From Papilionanthe hookeriana x Papilionanthe teres (Eukaryota > Streptophyta > Magnoliopsida > Asparagales > Orchidaceae), in contig CM040439.1 of assembly GCA_022702705.1 (NCBI GenBank), positions 26,254,345 through 26,318,344 on the forward strand: 64,000 bases of DNA, written 5' to 3'. Under the pieces are notes generated by a model that worked only from the letters and a program-made list of their open reading frames with translations, did no database searches and was not told the DNA's origin. The translations under genes and the position numbers were made by a program. The number at the start of each line of letters is the position of its first letter. Positions within the stretch are counted from its first letter, which is position 1. Positions 1-10,781 of the stretch are shown here, piece by piece.

Positions 1-3000
1 AGAATTACCACCGTATACATGTAACTAGCATTTTCATGTAATGATGTAAATCCACGGTAAGAGTTAGCATGAAGCCAAGAGATGCCTCCATGCCAATGTT
101 CTTATGGTGGTTTCCGATCCAAGATGAAGTGACCAGCCCCTCCTTCCTTTCATCTTTTCAAACTTAAATTTAATTGATATAATTTTATTAATGTTATAAA
201 TTGGTTGTGATTGTCCCATTAATGCACAAGTATGATGAAAATGAATGAAAAATGAGCTTTGATTTAAATCTCCTCTTCTTTCTTTGTTAGGACGACTGCA
301 TGGAGGCTTGGAGATCTCCATGATTTAATTATGTCATTTATTTTATGAGGAATTGTATAATAAAGAGTATCATATTTTTTTAATTTATCTAATTTATCTT
401 CAAACTTTGAAGTGGTAGATAACATTATCTTCCATGATTAGTATTATTCATGAAAGATGTAATGCTTCCATGACCATGTTGGCTTAAAGGGCGTTGATTG
501 CACTCCCATCTGTCTCATTTGTATTTATTTATTTACTATTTTTCTACATTTTTCACCCTCTCCACCACAAGAAAGTCCAATAATAATATCATAATTCAAG
601 CCATGATTTCATTTCCACTTTAAAATAGTATTTAATTATTCGTCTTTATTTTTCACCATATCAAACTCTAACTATGCCCATCATTTCCATCGTCCTCTAG
701 ATATCATTGCTATTAAGTTTTTTGCTTTTATTTTAAGGCATAAACTTGGTGTAAAGAATATACCTTTATATGTATTGTCTAGAGTTTCCTTATTAATCAT
801 CACTTAAAATTTTCATTTAGCACAAATTGAACGATTATAGTATGATTATTAGATTTGTCGTTTTCATTTGATATATCTAGATCATAAGCATAAATCCTCT
901 ATAAGAGGAAGAGGTTATGTATATCGGACTTCTATGAAAGATTTTTTTTTAAAAATTTATTTTGGGCAAGTATTCAAAGTTATTTTAGGGTATTTTGGAA
1001 AGTTTATTATCAATCAACTCGAGAGCTATTCCAAAATCAATATCCCACAAGTGGTTGTAGGGGCGGACCCATGTAGGGTCCATGGAAAGCAATTCCCCCT
1101 CCTTAAATTCAAATTTTTACTTCTATGAAAGGATATATTGGCCTTTTGCCCCTCCTGAAATATCATTTTTGTCTCTCCTGAAATATCACTTTATTTTTCA
1201 TTGCCCTAGCCCATCCCACAATGGGTCTAGTAAGCAGTTTGCCTCCCCCTCAAAAAAGAGGCTGGTTCTGCTCCCGAGTGGTTGCAAGTCAACAATGAAG
1301 TGGCTACCTTCTTTCTGAATTTGAATGATGAACTTAATTGATTTCATTTTTTCTTGAATGTGTTTGGAACGTCTTGTTCTTACATAAAAGATGATTGAAT
1401 CTGAGCTTTCATTGTGTTTGCTCCATAATTGAATCTCCTCTACTTTCATGTATTATTTTTGCTTCATTATGCATGCCCAAATATCGGCTTATGAAAATTA
1501 TTAATCAATCTTTTATTTGAATGAATCGAGCTCACCCGCCAAAGTCGTTGAATCCAATTAAATCAAAGCCTGCCAGCCGAGACAGCTTAATTGTGTCCAC
1601 TTGTTGAAGTGGCTCAATCAAGTGTACACGCTGAAATAATTGATCCAACTCGTTTCCATCTCCGTCATGAAGGCAATTTAAACATATCTATACTGGTAAG
1701 CAATTCGAGGAAGTCATTATGATCAACCGGAACATTTTTGTCCGTCTTTTATTCATGGAGGGCCGTCCGTCACTATGGATCGTCCAAAGATTGGGGATGG
1801 TCCTCGTAACAACAATATTTGACATTAGCCGACAATGTTTCATAGTTATAGCACTGGTCAGAGAACAGTCAACCATATAGTCCTTGTTGTCCTCTTTGGA
1901 CAATTTTATATTATAATGTATCTCATGTATAAAATGGCTAATAGGAGGAAAGAGAAGTGCTTTCTCGTCGGTTCTCTCCTTTTTTCCCTTCTCATCTCTC
2001 TTTCTTGGAATACTGAAAATCTTTTTCTAGAGAACTTTCTTTCTCTTTTTGGCTCTTCCTCTAATAAACTTTGTGATCTTGAATCTCTTTCATCTCACTT
2101 TTCTCCTTATAGCACTATTTCTACATTATTGGGTCTATGGCCAAGCTGTATGTACCCGCGGATAGTACGGGAATCTAGATCTTATTCGGATTCTTCACTT
2201 TCTTTTTAATTAATTTATTTATTTATTTATTAGCTTTGAAGTGTTGGATGGTATGGATATTGATATGAATGATTGAGCTTTGGAGTTCCAAATGGATGAG
2301 TAGATTAGATTCGCATACATTTGAATATGGTGACATCAATGATAATCTATGTTTATAAAATCTTCAAATTGACTCTCATAAATCTGAAAAATAATGGTTG
2401 CGAGGCATGAGAAAGTTTCCTGAAATATTGGCAACATAGCCATGTGGAGGCTTTCAGAAAAAACGTGGATAGCAGCTCAGCACCAATATAAATAACATAA
2501 AATAATAAAATGTGACATTGTCTTAACTTGCAAGCTGTTCTTCTTGACTGTCTCGACCAAATGCTTTCTGCCTTCTGCGATGACCAAGCCCTCAATTAAG
2601 TAATTCAATTGAATAATATGATGATCAATAGCATGCCGTGATGTTCAGCATTTTTAGTTTTTATGAAATTATTTTTAATATAAATTTATAAATAAATAAA
2701 TTAGTTGAAACGTTCCATATAAAAGGAGAGAGCCTAATTGCTTGTGATTGGGGGCAATGGCCCCTCTGCTCTGTCCCTCATATTTGTTGTCGTTGAGTAG
2801 ATGAACGTTACTTGCTTATTTTTCATTTTTGGCTTCTATTGTGAAAGCTACAGTCTGGTTATTTATTACAGTTTCAATGCTTTCTTTTTTTAAAAAAAAA
2901 ATTGATTCATCACTAATATCTAAAAATATTAAAGCCTATATATGTGATAAATACTGTTTATATCAAATTTAAAAGTATTCATACGGCTAATGACGCAGTC

Positions 3001-3255
3001 AATAACTCAATAAATAATTTATTAAAAAATTATTAGGCAGATGTGGTTGCCATTTTTCTGCAAATTTAAATATCTTGTAATTTGTATTAGTTTAAATGTG
3101 GGTGTTATTGAGAATTGAACTGACAATTTTATTGCCTGTGTACGCCATTATTATGACTTGTGTTTCCAATAGATTCGATGCTCTCTTCATTGGATTTATT
3201 AGTAGCTCCAATAAATACAAATTTTGACCTTTTATTTGCTGTTTGAAGTATAGTG

Positions 3256-3420
3256 TGTGTAGACGGAAAAATTATTATATTATCATGATTCAAATCAAGG
3301 TCTATCATATATATAAATAAGTTCATCTTAGTAAAAAAATTAATTTAAAACATGTGTGAGTCTGTCTATACAAATGACAGACCCTACTGATGTAAAACTA
3401 CATCAGGACTCCTAATATAA
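3256..3420. repeat. Degraded member of the foldback element seen at 33090-33258
   Basis: The sequence contains the same blocks as the clearer element at 33090-33258: a run like CAAATCAAGGTCTATCATAT, the palindromic GTCTGTC...GACAGAC core, and an ACATCAGGACTCC end. The left arm has lost the perfect terminal inverted repeat. The same degraded copy is carried in the second duplication copy near 31600-31770. Confidence 0.45.
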
Positions 3421-4039
3421 TATTTGGTCATTTACTTTTCACCTTTTATAACGAATTTAGATAAAATTTTAGCACAAAGTCATATTCATTCTCTTATGTT
3501 TTTACAAAGGTAACATTTAAATTTTAATATTTATATTTATAACACTGGTGCTATATAATATGCATGAAAAGGTGATCTCAAAATTTCTGATTAACATGTG
3601 AAAGAAGACTATTTTATTTTATTTTTTTTATATTAAAAAAGAGAGAGCCAGTGGTTGATTGGACAGTGAAGTGAGGCATCTTTTGGATTGATTAAAGTCG
3701 CTTGTATGCATGTGTTATCTCTACACACTCCACAATATTTTAATTTGATGAATTTTTATATATTTCAATTGATTAATAGGGGATTTACTTTGGTCATCAA
3801 ATATCAATAATTAGGCATCATTGGATCCGTCCGGAATGTCTCTATTGCTTCATTTAAGGCACATTCTTTAAAAGTTCTATGATAAAAAAATAAAATATAT
3901 GATTGAGAAAAGAATTTTAAAATTTCTTAAAACAAAGTAAAAAAAATAAATGGAAAACAAATAATCAAAATGATTTTAAAATCCTGAAATTTAAGACAAC
4001 ATCGGATTAATGCCTTAACACCGAAGCTCTCAGGCACTT

Positions 4040-4340
4040 CTTGCACGCTTCCCAAACGCGTGTCGGCTTAGGCGGATTTGACCATTTTGACCTCCCAACC
4101 CACCAGGCGGCCCCACGCGGCCTCCCCCATTTTCAAAATGAATTTCTAAACGCTCCGGCAGTATTTTTCCGTTACCTCTCTCGTTCTCGAAAAACCGAAT
4201 GGGTCAAAAGTTGCAATCCCGTCCGTAGATTTCCCGCTCTACCACCCGTCCGATTCAATATTTAAGTCCACGGTCCGGACGGCTCGAGTCGACCGAAAAC
4301 TTCAACCGCACGAATCGGACGGCTATCAAAATTCAAAAAT
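4040..4340. other. GC-richer, CpG-containing patch with inverted 10-mers
   Basis: This 300-bp patch stands out from its AT-rich surroundings by GC and CpG content. It contains CGTCCGATTC near 4247 and its exact inverse GAATCGGACG near 4315, separated by a loop that itself carries GGTCCGGACGG. It looks like a fossil promoter or CpG-rich gene edge, but no coding frame is conserved. The second duplication copy retains it near 32365-32670. Confidence 0.4.
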
Positions 4341-4569
4341 AAATGAATTTCTTTTTTTATAAAATACTGATGAAATATTCAAATTTTATGGTATAAAATG
4401 TGTATAATTACAATAAGTATTTTTTAAAATTATTATATTTGCACATTTAATGCTTAAATTTTCTATTTATAGTATTACTTATCCCATATTTCCATTAGCT
4501 TTTATGTCATGCATCTAATTCATTTTACTCAAAATTACAAAACCTTCATGAAAAATAATATGTTTGAAA

Positions 4570-5942
4570 CCCCAAACCCCAAACCCTAAACCCTAAACCC
4601 TAAACCCCAAACCCCAAACCCCAAACCCCAAACCCCAAAACCCCAAACCCCAAACCCCAAACCCCAAACCCCAAACCCCAAACCCCAAAACCCCAAACCC
4701 CAAACCCCAAACCCCAAACCCCAAACCCCAAACCCCCAAACCCCAAACCCTAAACCCCTAAACCCTAAACCCCAAACCCCAAACCCTAACCCTAAACCCT
4801 AAAACCCTAAACCCTAAACCCTAAACCTAAACCCTAAACCCTAAACCCTAAAACCCTAAAACCCCAAACCCCAAACCCTAAACCCCAAACCCTAAACCCC
4901 AAACCCTAAACCCCAAACCCTAAACCCTAAACCCTAAACCCTAAACCCTAAACCCTAAACCCTAAACCCTAAACCCTAAACCCTAAACAACCCTAAACCC
5001 TAAACAACCCTAAACCCTAAACAACCCTAAACCCTAAACAACCCTAAACCCTAAACAACCCTAAACCCTAAACAACCCTAAACCCTAAACCCTAAACCCT
5101 AAACCCTAAACCCTAAACCCTAAACCCTAAACCCTAAACCCTAAACCCTAAACCCTAAACCTAAACCCTAAACCCCAAACCCTAAACCCTAAACCCTAAA
5201 CCCTAAACCCTAAACCCTAAACCCTAAACCCTAAACCCTAAAAACCCTAAACCCTAAAAACCCTAAACCCTAAACCCTAAACCCTAAACCCTAAACCCTA
5301 AACCCTAAACCCTAAACCCTAAACCCTAAACCCTAAACCCTAAACCCTAAACCCTAAACCATAAACCCTAAACCCTAAACCCTAAACCCTAAACCCTAAA
5401 CCCTAAACCCTAAACCCTAAACCCTAAACCCTAAACCCTAAACCCTAAACCCTAAACCCTAAACCCTAAACCCTAAACCCTAAACCCTAAACCCTAAACC
5501 CTAAACCCTAAACCCTAAACCCTAAACCCTAAACCCTAAAACCCTAAACCCTAAAACCCTTAAACCCTAAAACCCTAAACCCTAAACCCTAAACCCTAAA
5601 CCCTAAACCCTAAACCCTAAACCCTAAACCCTAAACCCAAAACCCAAAACCCAAAACCCAAAACCCAAAACCCAAAACCCAAAACCCAAAACCCAAAACC
5701 CAAAACCCAAAACCCAAAACCCAAAACCCAAAACCCAAAACCCAAAACCCTAAACCCTAAACCCTAAACCCTAAACCCTAAACCCTAAACCCTAAACCCT
5801 AAACCCTAAAACCCTAAACCCTAAAACCCTAAACCCTAAAACCCTAAACCCTAAAACCCTAAACCCTCAACCCTAAACCCTAAACCCTAAACCCTAAACC
5901 CTCAACAACCCTAAACCCTAAACCCTAAACCCTAAACCCTAA
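4570..5942 (+). repeat. Interstitial telomere-like array, (CCCTAAA)n with variants
   Basis: About 1.37 kb of almost uninterrupted plant telomere repeat reads in the C-rich orientation on the + strand. Variants come in homogeneous blocks. CCCCAAA predominates at about 4570-4745. A mixed block follows. CCCTAAACCCTAAACAA repeats with period 17 for six units at about 4987-5088. Perfect CCCTAAA covers most of 5089-5635, CCCAAAA runs at about 5635-5748, then CCCTAAA/CCCTAAAA to the end. In this orientation a chromosome body would lie to the right. It begins immediately after duplication copy 1 and ends in AT-rich DNA. Confidence 0.97.
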
Positions 5943-7107
5943 AATAAATAAATAACATTATATAAATTATTATATATATGTATATTTATTTATTTATTTA
6001 TTTATAATTTAATTAAGTATTAATTATTTTAATAATTAAATTATTTTTTAAAATAATATGCTATAATTAAAATATTTAAAATTAAAAAATAATTTTATAT
6101 AAATATAAATAAATAAATATAGAGTTTGATGGTTAATTTAATTTTAAATAATCAAATGTGAGCGTTAAAAAATTTCTAGGTAGGAGGAATGAAAATGGTT
6201 AACATTTATTTTCTTTTTAACTGTTATATATAATTAATTTAGTTGAATAACATACTTAGTGTTGAAGATTTGATTTATTGGTTATGTGGCCCAATTGCAT
6301 ATTTGGGGGATCCTCTTCCATATTTGTAATCCTATGTAATTTATGATGTTTTAAAATATCATAAATTATAGTAATCCTTTATCAATTATTTTAAAATCAT
6401 ATTACATATGAGGTTTATAGAGAGGTTTTTCATGGTGTTATCTAAATAATATTTTTTTATAATTAAATTATCTTTTTATAATAATGAAAGAAGTGGTTAA
6501 TAGGCAATATTTACTTCTTTAACAATATATGATTTTAAATAAATAAATACTCCCATTTGCCTAAATTTCTTTTTCAATTTCTTATGGTAGATATTTTTAC
6601 TTTATTTATTAAATTATAAATAAATAAATCAGATATAGTAATCCTTACATGAAAAAGAAAAGAAAATAAAGGATTGAAAATGAACCTCAAGGAAAAAAGA
6701 AAATCTAAAATAAAAAGAAAAGAATATAAAAATATGAGGAGAAGCTTGAGGAGATGTCTAATCAAAAATTGGCTTCACCTGAATTAACTTGAGGAAAAAA
6801 GCTTAATTACATTTTCTAAACTTATTTTTGAGTCCTAACATCCATCCTAATAAAGTTCTCACGAAAATATTTTTCATATAGACATTATAAGTGTCTTTAA
6901 TATGACAAATTATAATTCTTCTTGAAATGAATGGAAAATCAGAAATCTTAGACTTGACTACCATATATTCTTATACTTTTAGTTTTAACATAAATTATTA
7001 AACGTTTTTCTTAAGTTGTACTATTATATTTATTAAACCAAATTACAGAAATCTATAAGTTAAAATATCTACCATAAGTCATATTTTTTATGTAGTAAAA
7101 TAGTTAC
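5943..7107. other. AT-rich intergenic DNA, no gene seen
   Basis: The stretch starts with AAATAAATAAATAA directly after the telomere-like array and is AT-rich throughout. Open frames are short and low-complexity. I see no conserved domain, RNA gene or clear transposon end in it. Confidence 0.6.
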
Positions 7108-7800
7108 TTGAGGACAAGCAATGTTATGTTTTGGAGATTTTGATACACAAAAAAATGTGCAATTTTATGTATATATTTTATGCTTAAATTTGGTGAAATT
7201 ATACTTTAAAGAAAGGTATTTTTATGTTTCTTGTAGGTATATTGATTTTAGGCATTTTAAATAAAAATGAGCAAAAAGGAGCAAAAAGGAGTAAAAAGAG
7301 CAAAAAGGAAGAAATTAGGAGTCAATGCAGATTTTCAGCATACTGGCACTAGATGAGCCAGAATATATAGAAGAGGTACCAAAACGATGTCATAAGTGTC
7401 ATATATAAAGAGGAGTACTGAATTCTAGTAAACTTGCCCTAGAACCTGCGCCAGAGGCGGATTTGGATGAATTTCTGGCAGTTTTTTTACTCTTTTTTGC
7501 TATGTTCTAGAAGGATTCAACTACTTCAAACGCCTCATGGAGTGGTTCAATATATCTAGACATTTGGGTAAGGCTCTTAAATTAAGAGATATATTTTTTT
7601 TTTGAATGAGGGGATTTCCCTTTCGGTATGAAGAGGTGTGTCTCTTAGGAAAAATGAGGGATTTTTTAATTTTATTAGAAGAGAGGCTGGCGCCACTCTT
7701 AAGAAGTGGAGGAGTAAGTCAAGTGTAAGTTAAGTGAGTCTAGTGAGTGAGGGAGTGAGGTGTGTTAAAAAAAGTGGTAAGTTTGGATTAGAGTCAAGTA
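7108..7800 (+). mobile_element. Ty3/Gypsy 3' end and partial LTR relic
   Basis: The motif TTGAGGACAAGCAATG at 7108 followed by TTTTGGAGATTT and TGATACAC (LTR start at about 7141) matches the conserved 3' end of plant Athila/Tat-type Gypsy elements: end of the internal region, degenerate polypurine tract, then LTR. The downstream sequence, with repeated AGCAAAAAGG units at about 7267-7310, would be LTR sequence. No coding domain remains and the right boundary is not defined. The family assignment rests on recognising this signature, not on an alignment. Confidence 0.5.
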
Positions 7801-7920
7801 AACTCATATATATGAACTTTACATGAAAAGACAGATTCCCTTTACCAATAACAAAACTGATGGTGGATATTGCGTTGTCACACGAAATAGGGGTTTAGGG
7901 TTACATAATTCCCCAAGTAA

Positions 7921-8051
7921 AAACTCTAAACTCTAAACCCAAAACCCTAAACCCTAAACCCTAAACCTTAAACCCTAAAACCCTAAACCCTAAACCCTAA
8001 ATCCTAAAACCCTAAACCCTAAACCCTAAACCCTAAACCCTAAACCCTAAA
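7921..8051 (+). repeat. Second interstitial telomere-like array (CCCTAAA)n
   Basis: About 130 bp of degenerate CCCTAAA repeats, beginning with CTCTAAA variants and ending at a sharp border with ATTAATAG. About 20 bp to its left lies GGGGTTTAGGGTTAC (near 7888-7902), the same motif in the opposite orientation. Confidence 0.93.
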
Positions 8052-8595
8052 CTATTAATAGTTATTAGTGTAATAAATTAGTATACTAATAATATTAACA
8101 TTAGTGACCATTGATTATAGTTGTTAATACTATAATCAATATATATACTAATAATTTAAAGTATAATAAATTTATAGTAAGTGAATTATTAGTATATTAA
8201 TTTAAATAGTATCTGATATTATATGTTAAATAATAAATATGAGTATTAATATTACTTTAATTATATTAACTAACTATTTATTTTAAAATATAATAACTAT
8301 TTATATAATTGTATTACATTTAATTTTAAGTTATTATAATATATTATTGCTTATATTGACTTATTTAAATATTAAGTGTTATAGTTTATTAATAATATAT
8401 ACTAACAATTATATTTATAAATTACCTATATATACATAGCTCTATTAATTATCTTTAATACATTATTAATATATTACTATTTTAATAAATAATTAACTTA
8501 AACTATATTAAGTAAGCTTAATATTTAGATATATTATATTACCCTTCATAAATATTATAATATAAATTATTATAATATATAATTATAATAATTTA

Positions 8596-8650
<55 letters not shown>

Positions 8651-9700
8651 ATTTAACCTTAGGAAATGCTTTATAGCATATATAGTATGTTAAATATATT
8701 ATTTAATATATTAATTTAACTGTCAATATATTTATAAAGCAATTATTAAAATATTATTAATATTTTATATTATTTATAGTCATATAATTTAATAAAGTAT
8801 TATATTAAGTTAGTAATTGATACTTTATTTATTATTATAAATATAATTAATATTGATATATTTATTAATATTAAATATATTATTTATTGTATATAAAGTT
8901 TATATACAATAACTATACATATAATAATAATACATATATTATTTACTATATAATTTAAATATTATATAAATTAACAATATTATTTAAAATAAATATACCT
9001 TATATCCATGAATTAGTATATATTATTAAAATAATTAATTTTTGTTCATATAATATATTTGTTAGCTTACATATTATTATGTTTTAATTGTACTGATAAA
9101 ATATTATTAACTATAATTATAAATTATGGACAGGTATGTTAGTTTTTATAATAATAACTATTATAATTTTAATTAAATAATTGGTAATATAATTTAACAA
9201 TACACATTAATAATATTAATATTATAAATTATATATAAATTATATTATATATAATTTATAATTATTAATTAATTAACTAATTAATTATTGTATGTCAAAT
9301 ATTATAATTATACTATATAATATTATAATTGTTATGTAACATAATATATTACGTAGCATGTATTTTTTAAAGTTATATATTAATTATTTAATATAGTCAT
9401 ATTAAATATGTTATATATTATTTAAATATATGACATATTTAAATGCATATTAATCAATAACTTAATAATGTTTATTTTTTTTTATTTATGATATTAAAAA
9501 TTAACCTAAATTTATATATATGAATTAGACACAATGAATATTAATTATGAATATAAAAATATTTTAGTTTTATTACACTTACGGCATTATAACTCTATAC
9601 ACAATATTTAGAATTTAAGGTCTACATGTGTTTACCTTAATAAAAAAGCATATTCAGGTCCAAAGAATTATTAACAAAATTGGTATACGAATTACTTATG
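8052..9700. other. Extremely AT-rich stretch with an (AT)n tract
   Basis: Nearly all bases are A or T over about 1.6 kb, with a pure AT dinucleotide tract at about 8602-8646 and many short inverted ATTA/TAAT runs. No coding frame or recognised element is visible. It separates the telomere-like array from the plastid L4 gene. Confidence 0.75.
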
Positions 9701-9711
9701 ATATTGACCTT

Positions 9712-9737
9712 TATAAAAATATACAGATACCCTAAAC
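9712..9737 (+). promoter_or_regulatory. TATA box and telo-box-like motif of the L4 gene
   Basis: TATAAAAAT at 9712-9720 lies about 80 bp before the start codon, a sensible distance for a core promoter with a short leader. Directly after it, ACCCTAAAC at 9729-9737 matches the telo-box core (AAACCCTAA type) that is common in plant promoters of ribosomal-protein and other translation genes. Both are inferred from sequence only. Confidence 0.4.
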
Positions 9738-9799
9738 ATTTTTAAGTTTAGCTTTTGAATTCCCTGTTAGAGCCTCAATCTTATCTACACTTCTCAGAA

Positions 9800-10657
9800 A
9801 TGTACCCTTCTCTTTCCTTCTCCGCCTCCTCCATTTTCCTACCCACCCCAAAGTCTCTTCCTCTTCTAGCCTACATTGTCAAGCCCTCACCTCGCACCAC
9901 CAATCACCTCTCCTCCTTCAAAACACTAACCCTCATACGCGCCTCGACCTCCTCTCTCCCCATTCTATCTTTCTCCGGAGAAAAGATAGGCGAAGCCCTC
10001 CTCGATCTTAAATCCGCACCTCCCGACACTGCCCGCGCCGTCGTCCACCGTGCCATCATTGCCGAGCAACAAAACCAGCGCCGCGGAACCGCCTCCACCC
10101 TCACCCGCGGTGAGGTCAGCGGCGGTGGTAAGAAACCCTATCCCCAGAAAAAGACCGGCCGCGCACGCCGCGGCTCACAGCGCACCCCGCTTCGTCCCGG
10201 AGGCGGCGTCGTCTTTGGCCCCAAACCTAAGGACTGGTCCATCAAAATCAACCGCAAAGAGCGCCGCCTCGCACTTTCTACCGCCATCGCGAGCGCTGCC
10301 TCCTCCTCTGACGCCCTCGTCGTTGAGGATTTTGCAGATCTGTTTGATGCAGGGCCTAAGACTAAGGATTTTATAGAAGCGATGAGGCGATGGGGACTTG
10401 ATCCTAAGGAGAAGTCATTGTTCTTGATGACAGAGGTGCCGGATAATGTGAGATTGTCCTGCCGCAACATTGGTACCTTGAAGATGCTTACGCCGAGGAC
10501 GCTTAATCTCTTCGACATACTCGACTCAGCTAAACTTGTGCTAACCAGATCGGCTGTAGCTTACTTGAATTCCACGTATGGAGTGGGCTTAGAAAAAGTG
10601 GATGATGAGGAAGAAGATGGAGATGGTGAAGAGGCTGCGCTGGAGGCGGCAGATTAG
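9800..10657 (+). CDS. RPL4: 50S ribosomal protein L4, chloroplastic
   Basis: Nuclear gene for the plastid large-subunit protein uL4, which binds 23S rRNA and lines the exit tunnel. The first in-frame ATG (9800) gives 285 residues. Residues 1 to about 50 are rich in Ser, Leu and Pro with few acidic residues, as in a chloroplast transit peptide. The L4 core follows, with VVHRAIIAEQQNQRRGTAST, the loop-type GRARRGSQRTPLRPGGGVVF and KINRKERRLALSTAIAS. The C-terminus ends in an acidic tail (EEEDGDGEE), as in plant plastid L4. The reading frame continues upstream for 15 codons without an ATG, so that part is leader. The coding region is one uninterrupted exon. It is GC-rich at its 5' end compared with the AT-rich flanks. 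The gene is convergent with the UCP gene. Confidence 0.95.
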   Translation: MYPSLSFSASSIFLPTPKSLPLLAYIVKPSPRTTNHLSSFKTLTLIRASTSSLPILSFSGEKIGEALLDLKSAPPDTARAVVHRAIIAEQQNQRRGTASTLTRGEVSGGGKKPYPQKKTGRARRGSQRTPLRPGGGVVFGPKPKDWSIKINRKERRLALSTAIASAASSSDALVVEDFADLFDAGPKTKDFIEAMRRWGLDPKEKSLFLMTEVPDNVRLSCRNIGTLKMLTPRTLNLFDILDSAKLVLTRSAVAYLNSTYGVGLEKVDDEEEDGDGEEAALEAAD

Positions 10658-10775
10658 TATGCCCTTCTACTCTCTCACTGGCTGTTGGCTGAATTCCATT
10701 TTGCATTTTTCTTGCAAACTAATCGAAAACATATTCTAATTGATATATTTTTCCCGGTATGCTTCTCCCCTAACT

Positions 10776-10781
10776 AATAAA
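10776..10781 (+). terminator. Candidate poly(A) signal of the L4 gene
   Basis: AATAAA about 120 nt after the L4 stop codon, a usual spacing for a plant near-upstream element. Not confirmed by transcript data. Confidence 0.35.

Larger units (their letters stand above)
1..4569. repeat. Segmental duplication, copy 1 (about 4.57 kb)
   Basis: This stretch matches 28349-32911 in the same orientation almost base for base, with scattered substitutions and small indels; by eye identity is well above 95%. Position 1 pairs with 28349, and the match ends at the shared motif TGTTTGAAA (4561-4569 and 32903-32911). The left limit may lie outside the window. No intact gene is visible: the short open frames inside are not conserved in length between the copies and match no family I know. 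It holds AT-rich sequence, a patch with poly-pyrimidine and direct-repeat character at 1020-1320, a small foldback relic near 3256-3420 and a GC-richer 230-bp patch at 4040-4340. The copy breaks off where the telomere-like array begins. Confidence 0.95.

Noticed and set aside
64..321. Open frames repeated in both duplication copies (for example 64-321 and 28437-28670)
   Set aside because: They are preserved only because the DNA is duplicated; length and reading differ between copies and no family is recognised.
4987..5088. CRISPR-like regularly spaced repeats
   Set aside because: The 17-bp periodicity is two telomere units plus CAA, with no unique spacers; the genome is a plant.
4570..5942. 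True chromosome end
   Set aside because: The array is followed on both sides by unique or duplicated DNA and is full of variant units, so it is interstitial in this sequence.
8052..9700. Organelle DNA insertion
   Set aside because: No plastid or mitochondrial gene is seen; the AT content is too extreme and low in complexity.
9755..9799. N-terminal extension of the L4 frame by 15 codons
   Set aside because: It would start with TTG and lies between the TATA motif and the first ATG; the ATG at 9800 gives a normal transit peptide.
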